Shown here in pieces: positions 58,007-64,000 of a stretch of 64,000 bases of DNA (its first letter is position 1; each line of letters opens with the position of its first letter). Made by a program: the position numbers and the translations under genes. The notes beneath the pieces are model-generated. The model was not told the origin of the DNA. It saw only the letters and a list, made by a program, of their open reading frames with translations, and ran no database searches. Origin of the DNA: Periplaneta americana (taxonomy: Eukaryota > Arthropoda > Insecta > Blattodea > Blattidae); NCBI RefSeq assembly GCF_040183065.1, contig NW_027185502.1, positions 1,539,501-1,603,500 of the forward strand, given 5' to 3'.

Positions 58007-58695
58007 GACGAAGATTTATTGCAACTGGCTGCCCATAAATTAAATGAAATATGTAAAGATTATAATCTCAAAATTTCGATAAATAAAACAAAGGTGATGG
58101 CTTTTAGTGGAAAAAACCCTCTACGCGCAAAAATAATCATTGATGACCAAATGATTGAACAAGTATCCCACTATAAATATTTAGGGTGTGATATTAGCTA
58201 TGGATATGATAAGGATATTGAATATAAAATCAATCAGTTCCAAGCTATTTGTGGCACAATAAATAGAACGTTGAATAATAAAGCCTACAAACAAACAAAA
58301 TTAAAATCTATAAAACAATGGCAGTTCCTGCCCTCCTATATGGGAGTGAATCTTGGATTACCACTACTAAACATGAAAGTAAAATCCAGGCAGCTGAGAT
58401 GAAGTTTTTAATGAGAGTAAAGGGGTGTACTAGAATGGACCAGATAAGAAACGAGGATATCCGTGAAGAACTGCAAATCTACTCCATAAAAGAAAAGATA
58501 ACTAACAATAAGGAACAATGGAAAGAACATATAGAAAGAATGGCAGAGAGTAGATTACCAAAGAGAATACAAAACTACTTCCCAAGAGGAAGAAGAGATG
58601 TTGGACGTCCTCGGAAGAGATGGTCCTAGATCTATTAGTGAAGACGGAACAGGCAATTAATGCCTAAACCAGGAAGTGAAGAAGAAGAAGAAGAT
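58007..58695 (+). pseudogene. LINE reverse transcriptase C-terminal half with (GAA)n tail
   Basis: Frame 1 (to about 58315): LLQLAAHKLNEICKDYNLKI, NKTKVMAFSGKNP, YKYLGCDISY. Frame 2 (58318-58629, one frameshift): ALLYGSESWITT, MKFLMRVKGCTRMDQIRNED, RRDVGRPRKRW. This is the post-palm and C-terminal part of a non-LTR retrotransposon distinct from the 12.2-kb family, though both share the LLYGxExW and GRPRxRW motifs. The YADD box is missing because of 5' truncation. The tail is (gaa)n at 58678-58692. Confidence 0.8.
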
Positions 58696-61059
58696 GTTAA
58701 TAACGTAATAAAGAGTTAAGAAAGAATATTCACATAAATTCCATAGTATTACAACTATATTGTACTAAATGGATGAACAAATCATTCATAAAGAAAGTGA
58801 TATCCCAAAAAAGAGACTGAGTATGACATGATAAGTTGGAATTGATATTGATGGTACCTTTAGCCTTATGAAAGTAATTAATAAGCTAATCAAAATAATA
58901 TTATAGTACACAGCTGACATTTTTACAACATATGGGCACGTATCTTTTGCTTATGATGTAACAGTAGATGCATTGTTAATTCATTTCCTTGGAAACAATT
59001 TCCAAGCGAATATTTTCAAAATTTTCGATACACTATCTTCGGTAATACGTATATACGGTATATTAAATTTACGAAAATATTCTGTAAGGCTACTAAATAA
59101 ATAGGCCTACAGCTGAAAATTTTACTTTTCTATAAAAAAAAGTTGAGAAAATATTTCTTTTTTGAATAAAAAATCAAAGTTGTGAAACATGAGCACTAAA
59201 ATTAAAACTTTCATTCTTGTAATCCACTTATACTTCTCAGACAAATAAAAAAATTAACATGGATACAGTTTTAATAAGTTCTCTTCCCTTTATCTATTGA
59301 ATCAGTGCTGGCCATCCCTGAATATAGCTCGACCAAGCGGCATATACCACCTCTTTCGTCTGTCTCTTTCCTTTCCGCTGCAAAGCGCTCAGGCTCTCCT
59401 GAGCTCTAAAGCGCGCGCTTGCTCCTATGGGCATCAATTGACATGACTGCTCTAAGGGATTTAGGTTTGGGGAACGAGCAGGCCAGGGGCGGCTCCTTTT
59501 TAAGGCCATTGGAACCCGGTCCCGGTCCCCATTTTTGAGAACGTAAATTACAATATGGTGCAGTATATTTCATATTGAAGTCATCTTTCTTAATGAATTT
59601 CCAATACAAAAAAAGGAGTATGCATTGACGGAAATCTGCAACAGAATGGACTGACTGGGCCCGTGAGAGTCCACCCTGTACGTAGTTCATTTTAGCACCA
59701 AAGGTTGGACTGTAACATGGCAGTTCTTCCCGTCCCTTTCCCCACCACCCTCGCACTCTAGCTTTACTTAGGGCGGGCCCTGCTGTTCAATTGTCTGTAA
59801 TACTGTGTTAAAATTGAAGTTCTACAAGGACATCATTTTATTTTTACTTAAATTTTTATTGTACCTGAGTTTTTTAATGTACTTCACTCCCACCCCTTCT
59901 ACTAATGAAGTTCAACCGTCCTCCACACAGATCCAAGACCTCGTATATAGTCATAGTAGGCTTACGGTTATAGTATACAGTACGTTCCAAAAATATGATC
60001 GCGTTTTCCAGTGACAAAAGAGCTTTCAATATTGAATCATTTTCGCAAAGGTACTGTCGTCCATTTGTCTACGTCGTATCCCGGTTTCCCCCACCAGCTT
60101 TCATTCGCCTGCTAGTGGCTGGGCTGCCTTAACTCTTTTCTGAGATCATTAATTTCTGTTAGGAATTGGACGTCTACGTAATATTATACAACTGTTTAAA
60201 ACAACTTAAATAAAAGGACCTCGTTAAGTAATTAACTGTCACGTGATTTCCTCCCTCTCCACGACCCTACGACATAACCACTTGGACTTGGACGGACAGT
60301 AGATAGTATATGTCTTTCATCTTTTCGGATCGGGCAGAAGTGAAGATTGAACTTACAGTACGTAAGGTACTCTTTTATAGAGTAGATACAGAATTATTTC
60401 AACATGAGTTACTAGTACGAAGAACGAAACTGGTAATTGGGATTAGGTACAATAGTCTATAGTGCGATAATATGCACATTAGAACTGAAGCCTGTATCGA
60501 AATGAACGGCCACCATTTTAAAAAATGTGTTTCAATATCCATATTATGATTATTTTTCAATTAACTTCAATCTTTATATTGTACGCTAATGTGCTGTAGA
60601 CAGTATAATATACACTGCATAATGAATACGTCCACATGGACAGCTCAGTTCGTGAGCAAAAACACTCATTGTTAATATTGTACTGTATTTTGATTAAACA
60701 AAAACCTATTGAAAATGATCAAACTCAAAAGCGCGATATTTCCTAGTTTACGTAAATGGATGAACTACTTTTCTTCCCTCTTATACCTAGTACAGTGATT
60801 TGTTTGTATATTACGCCAGTATCATCGAACTCCAGTCGTAGAAGTGGGTAGCAAACGGTGTTGATCCAAAGGTATAGGCAAGTTAATATTAAAAATGTGA
60901 TATAAAATAAAAAGATGTCCCTGTATAATACAGTAAGTTCAACGTAAAGTGCATGTGAGTGTATGTACAGCTTTTAATGTGGATAAGTACGTTTACAAAA
61001 CTGTATACAACATCACACCATTAATTAAAAGTATTCTGAATTTTATTAGTAACAACAAT
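58696..61059. other. Unassigned, gene-poor
   Basis: No recognised coding region. 'caggggcggctcc' at about 59485 resembles a hAT tip, and 'gggcgggccctg' near 59770 could be its partner, but flanking 8-mers do not match. Confidence 0.3.
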
Positions 61060-61855
61060 GTAATTTATTCGTCACAACAATAATTCCTTTCTACAATTCA
61101 CCTTAAACGCTCTCGTCAACAATTGGATCTTCACTCAACACAGTATTCGCTATAGCACTCCACCGACGACAATGACAATTTACTTGGACTATTACGCACA
61201 ACAATGAACTGTTAATCTTAACTAATATTTACAAAGCACTATTTACAAATCAGAACTATCAATTCTCAGTTCACAGTTCTTCTATCTCAGTCACTCGAGT
61301 TCACAGTATCTCGAACCACAGACCTTCAGAGACAGTTCACTGTACTCGAACTCGGGTCCCTCCAACTGCGGTCCACTGCACTCGAACTCAGGTCCCTCCA
61401 ACTGCGGTCCACTGCACTCGAACTCAGGCCTTCGGATGCTGACGCAGATGCGGACGCACACTCGAGTCGAACTCCGGTACACAAGACTGGCTTGCTTGCT
61501 CTGGCTTTCTCACTGACTGGCTGACTAATCGACTGAAAACTCTAAACTGCTGTCGTTCCTTCGCGACCGTAATTTATAACTACAGCGACGTAGCCTCGAA
61601 GGTTCCACGCGTCTCTAGAGATGGCATTCCAGAAAAAGCCCGAGCCCTCTCCTCTCTACCAGCACCAGATGCGCGCGCACTCTCGCTCCACTCTCTCGCC
61701 GCGTTGGCCCCTTTCCCCTCTTCGCCGCGCGCCATCCCAAAGTGCTCCGCGCGATCTTCTCTCTTGCTGGACGCTGGTCGTGAGTTCGAATCTCACGTCG
61801 CTGTCACAGTATTATAAATTGTGCAAAAGTGCTTCAAAAAATGAATAGAGTAGAC
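61060..61855. repeat. G+C-rich repeat region with 36-bp tandem units and a tRNA 3'-half
   Basis: 61340-61430 holds 2.5 units of a 36-bp repeat ('ctcgaactcaggtccctcc' core). 61560-61760 is unusually C-rich for this window. 61782-61798 has a perfect T-arm-like hairpin (GTGAG-TTCGAAT-CTCAC) followed by an acceptor-like GTCGCTGTCA. This could be a decayed tRNA-derived head or, read on the minus strand, a primer-binding site of an LTR element. Neither is proven. Confidence 0.4.
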
Positions 61856-62022
61856 CAGGGCTGGGCACCGCGAGCTAATGCAGACTCTAAGAGGTGGGAC
61901 GCTTAATATTCATCCATCACGGCATCAACACTGCGCGGTGTTCGGCGGGGAAGAAAGGGGTTGAAGAGAAGTCATATGGCTCCCCGTGAGAGAGCGGAAT
62001 CTCCTCTAGGCGCCCGGCCCTG
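61856..62022. mobile_element. 167-bp hAT MITE, second copy
   Basis: Same family as 34238-34402: cagggctgggca tip, the cttaatattcatcc and ggcggggaagaaagg core, and the ggccctg end. Flanks gagtagac (61848-61855) and cagtagac (62023-62030) are an 8-bp duplication with one mismatch. Confidence 0.9.
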
Positions 62023-62089
62023 CAGTAGACAGTTTGATTCAAACTCTGTTCTCGCGGTTAAAATTAGAAGATAAATTGACAATTAAAGC

Positions 62090-62190
62090 TCTCGTATCTA
62101 ACCACTGAGGGAGCGCTTGGTACGTAGAACCAAGGACCCGGGTTCGATCTCCGGTGTCGGAACGAATTTTTCTCCTTTAATAATTACACT
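62090..62190 (+). pseudogene. tRNA-like unit with terminator
   Basis: The anticodon stem TTGGT/ACCAA holds loop ACGTAGA, the same loop as the cloverleaf at 1.4 kb. The T arm is built on gggttcgatctcc, and TTTTT lies shortly after the 3' end (about 62166). Box A is degraded. A single unit; no inverted partner found nearby. Confidence 0.45.
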
Positions 62191-62459
62191 AGTCAACAAA
62201 TTTTAACTTTCAAAATTGTGCCGAAATGAAACTTTGTTACTATCCACATATTTGTCATGCTGAATCCAAAAATGGAACCCATTTTTCAGCAGCACCCTCA
62301 GATTTTCAGTTATTACCCCTATTACACTTCTGAAAAGTTCGATACTAACTAAGCAGTTCCACATTTTTAATATCTAATGCAGAATGCATAAACATTGTCT
62401 TCCACTATTATAGCGGTGTTAGTGCTAAAAATAAAGTATCCTTCATGTTATAATGATGT

Positions 62460-63990
62460 AAATGGCTACTTACATTTACGTAGTGGAAGGCAGGCATCGC
62501 TTTAAAACACTTTTCTGTGTATGTTGTAGTATTCTCTCTCTTTGTATGAACCAGCAGTAATCACTCATCATAGATGGATTCCATCTCTCTTTATAACGCT
62601 GTTCCATCTTAAAATGTCTTGATGAAAGCGTTCCCTTTGTTTGTCACGCACTGCACCCAAGCTTTTAGGGAAAAAAAAAAAAATCTAAATGAGAATGCAG
62701 GAAGTGAATTTGACAGACATCCTGTATCCAAAATTCTTATAATTTTGAAAAAGATTCTGAACTATTTCGTCATTATTTTCTTCCTTCTTGTTGCCGAGGA
62801 ACCCATTCACAACGCTTTTAAATGACTCCCATCCATGTTGCACGTTCGTTTGGAGTTAATTTTTTCTAAAATAAATTGGTCACCCATCACTTTTTTTAAT
62901 CTGAGGTCCAATGAATATTCCTTCTTTTAACTTTGTATCACTCAAACCAGGTAATATTCTTCTTAGATATTTGAAACCTTCGCCGGTTGTGTCCATAGCT
63001 TTCATAAAGTTCTCCATGAGCCCTAATTTAACGTGTAAAGGATGGAGATATATTTTTTGTGGGTCAACTAAAGGTTCAAATGTTACATTATGTTTCCCAG
63101 GAGTGAAATCTTCTCTTCTTGGCCATTCCTCGACTATATAGTGATATTGAGTATCTCGGGTATCCCAAAGGCACAGGAAAACAGATATTTAGTGAATCCA
63201 CTCTGCATTCCATGTAGAAGACTTTAAGATCCCGCAAATATGCCAACAATGGTTTCATATTTTAATGGCTTCAAGAATACGACACATTTCTTTGTATGTT
63301 TCTTTCATTGCTGCACTGTATGCTACAGATATGGATGGAAGTTTATTGTCATTGTGTAACAAAACGGCTTTCAGACTAATTTTAGAAGCATCTATAAATA
63401 AGCGCCGCTCTTTAGCATTATGTGTAATACCTAGTTTTAATCAGTCCATTTACATCGCTGCATGCACAAACTCCAGAATCTGTAACTATAAAAAATGGTA
63501 ATAGATTCTTATTTATGTTTCTAAATATTGAAACATTAGCATCTTTATCCAGCACCTTCCATTCCTGAAGACGAGATCCTAGAAGCTGCGTCAGCTGTTT
63601 AGTAAAGTACAAATCACGTATACTAATCATTGAGTTCCATTAAATGTGGCTTTTCTTCTCTCTCTTCATCTGGAATGTAGGCGTCATCCCTTGATGTAGA
63701 GGGCTGCACATCATCAGATGACGTTATGTCAGATTCCGATTCTTCTTGCAATGTAGAAGGTGGAATGGGGACAGGTAAATTTTCTCCGTGAGATATTGGT
63801 CTTATAGCTGACGGGAGATTAGGATACTGAATGAGTCTCTTATTTTTTAAGAAAATCCAGTAACATCAGAAATAACAATCATCTTAGTGGTTTTTTGCTC
63901 ACACCATACCATTGGTTCGGAAAGTTTTTACAACTACGCCTTTGCTTCTTCATTTCATTTCACACAGAACAGCTCAAACTACTAACAAAA
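62460..63990 (-). pseudogene. Uncharacterised arthropod protein family, decayed near-full-length copy
   Basis: On minus, joining frames by eye gives, from the window edge inward: LPSAIRPISHGENLPVPIPP and an acidic Ser-rich stretch (about 63840-63650); RDLYFTKQLTQLLGSRLQEW (about 63620); ACSDVNGL; RLFIDASKISLKAVLLHN (about 63405-63352); WDTRDTQYHY and EEWPRREDFTPGKHNV (about 63170-63095); PLHVKLGLMENFMKAMD (about 63040-62990); GIFIGPQI; NGFLGNK; ERFHQDIL (about 62635). This matches, from memory, a large protein family found in many copies in arthropod genomes with no assigned function, possibly mobile-element encoded. Frameshifts, stops and a poly-A tract (62670-62682 region) show this copy is dead. 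Confidence 0.65.
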
Positions 63991-64000
63991 CTCTACACTC

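Noticed and set aside
59485-59781. hAT MITE with caggggcggctcc end
   Set aside because: The supposed right end is a poor match and the flanking 8-mers gagcaggc and ctgttcaa differ.
61782-61803. Primer-binding site of a minus-strand LTR retrotransposon
   Set aside because: A T-arm-like hairpin is present, but no paired LTRs, polypurine tract or gag-pol relics were seen.
61621-61848. Pro/Ser/Arg-rich 75-codon frame
   Set aside because: Lies in C-rich repeat sequence and runs into a tRNA-like T arm; no domain.

Overview
The window looks like transposon-dense, gene-poor nuclear DNA of an insect, most likely a cockroach or close relative (Periplaneta-like; this is an inference). Supporting signs are the high A+T content, many (ATT/AAT)n microsatellites, seven copies of one RTE-like LINE whose C-terminus reads like the family I know from cockroach and termite genomes, two insect-type tRNA-derived SINE families, and many Tc1/mariner, hAT and PIF/Harbinger remnants. 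I found no convincing host protein-coding gene, functional tRNA, rRNA or CRISPR array. Every recognisable coding stretch is mobile-element derived and broken by stops, frameshifts or truncation.

Layout. 1-2.5 kb: a copy of dispersed repeat Y, then a LINE split by a 0.7-kb palindrome with tRNA-like arms. 2.5-4.6 kb: repeat X with a SINE. 5.2-5.6 kb: hAT BED-finger remnant. 6.4-10.4 kb: repeat Y interrupted by a SINE and a PIF/Harbinger element carrying convergent MADF and transposase relics. 11.3-14.6 kb: two RTE-like LINE copies, the second (2.4 kb) carrying a 118-bp TA-flanked MITE. 15.1-17.1 kb: second X copy. 17.8-19.1 kb: Penelope-like element with RT and GIY-YIG parts. 20.1-20.5 kb: a 400-bp palindrome with a tRNA-like cloverleaf near each end. 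21.0-22.9 kb: TIR element with TAA duplications around a Tc1-like transposase fragment. 23.1 and 25.0 kb: SINEs. 25.9-26.4 kb: TA-flanked MITE. 26.6-31.3 kb: a tRNA-like tandem element broken by a 2.7-kb transposon with ATAT duplications and by a 1.3-kb hAT.

34.5-45.3 kb is a direct tandem duplication of a 5-kb block of repeat Y containing a Tc1-like element, a 0.97-kb hAT and a LINE 3' end. Copy 2 alone carries a 668-bp insertion. 45.7-46.5 kb: TTAA-flanked TIR element. 47.4-48.0 kb: LINE C-terminus with zinc knuckle. 48.0-50.5 kb: third X copy with a 1.1-kb TA-flanked insert. 50.6-52.1 kb: jockey-like reverse transcriptase relic. 52.7-53.9 kb: satellite-like array with a LINE insertion. 55.0-56.6 kb: second PIF/Harbinger element with long TIRs. 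56.8-57.2 kb: hAT BED finger. 58.0-58.7 kb: another LINE 3' end. 62.5-64.0 kb: decayed copy of a large uncharacterised arthropod protein family.

The main value of the window is its record of nested insertions with readable target-site duplications, and two unrelated palindromes of the same design: tRNA-like units with their 3' ends and T-runs facing outward. No genes here appear to work together as a pathway.
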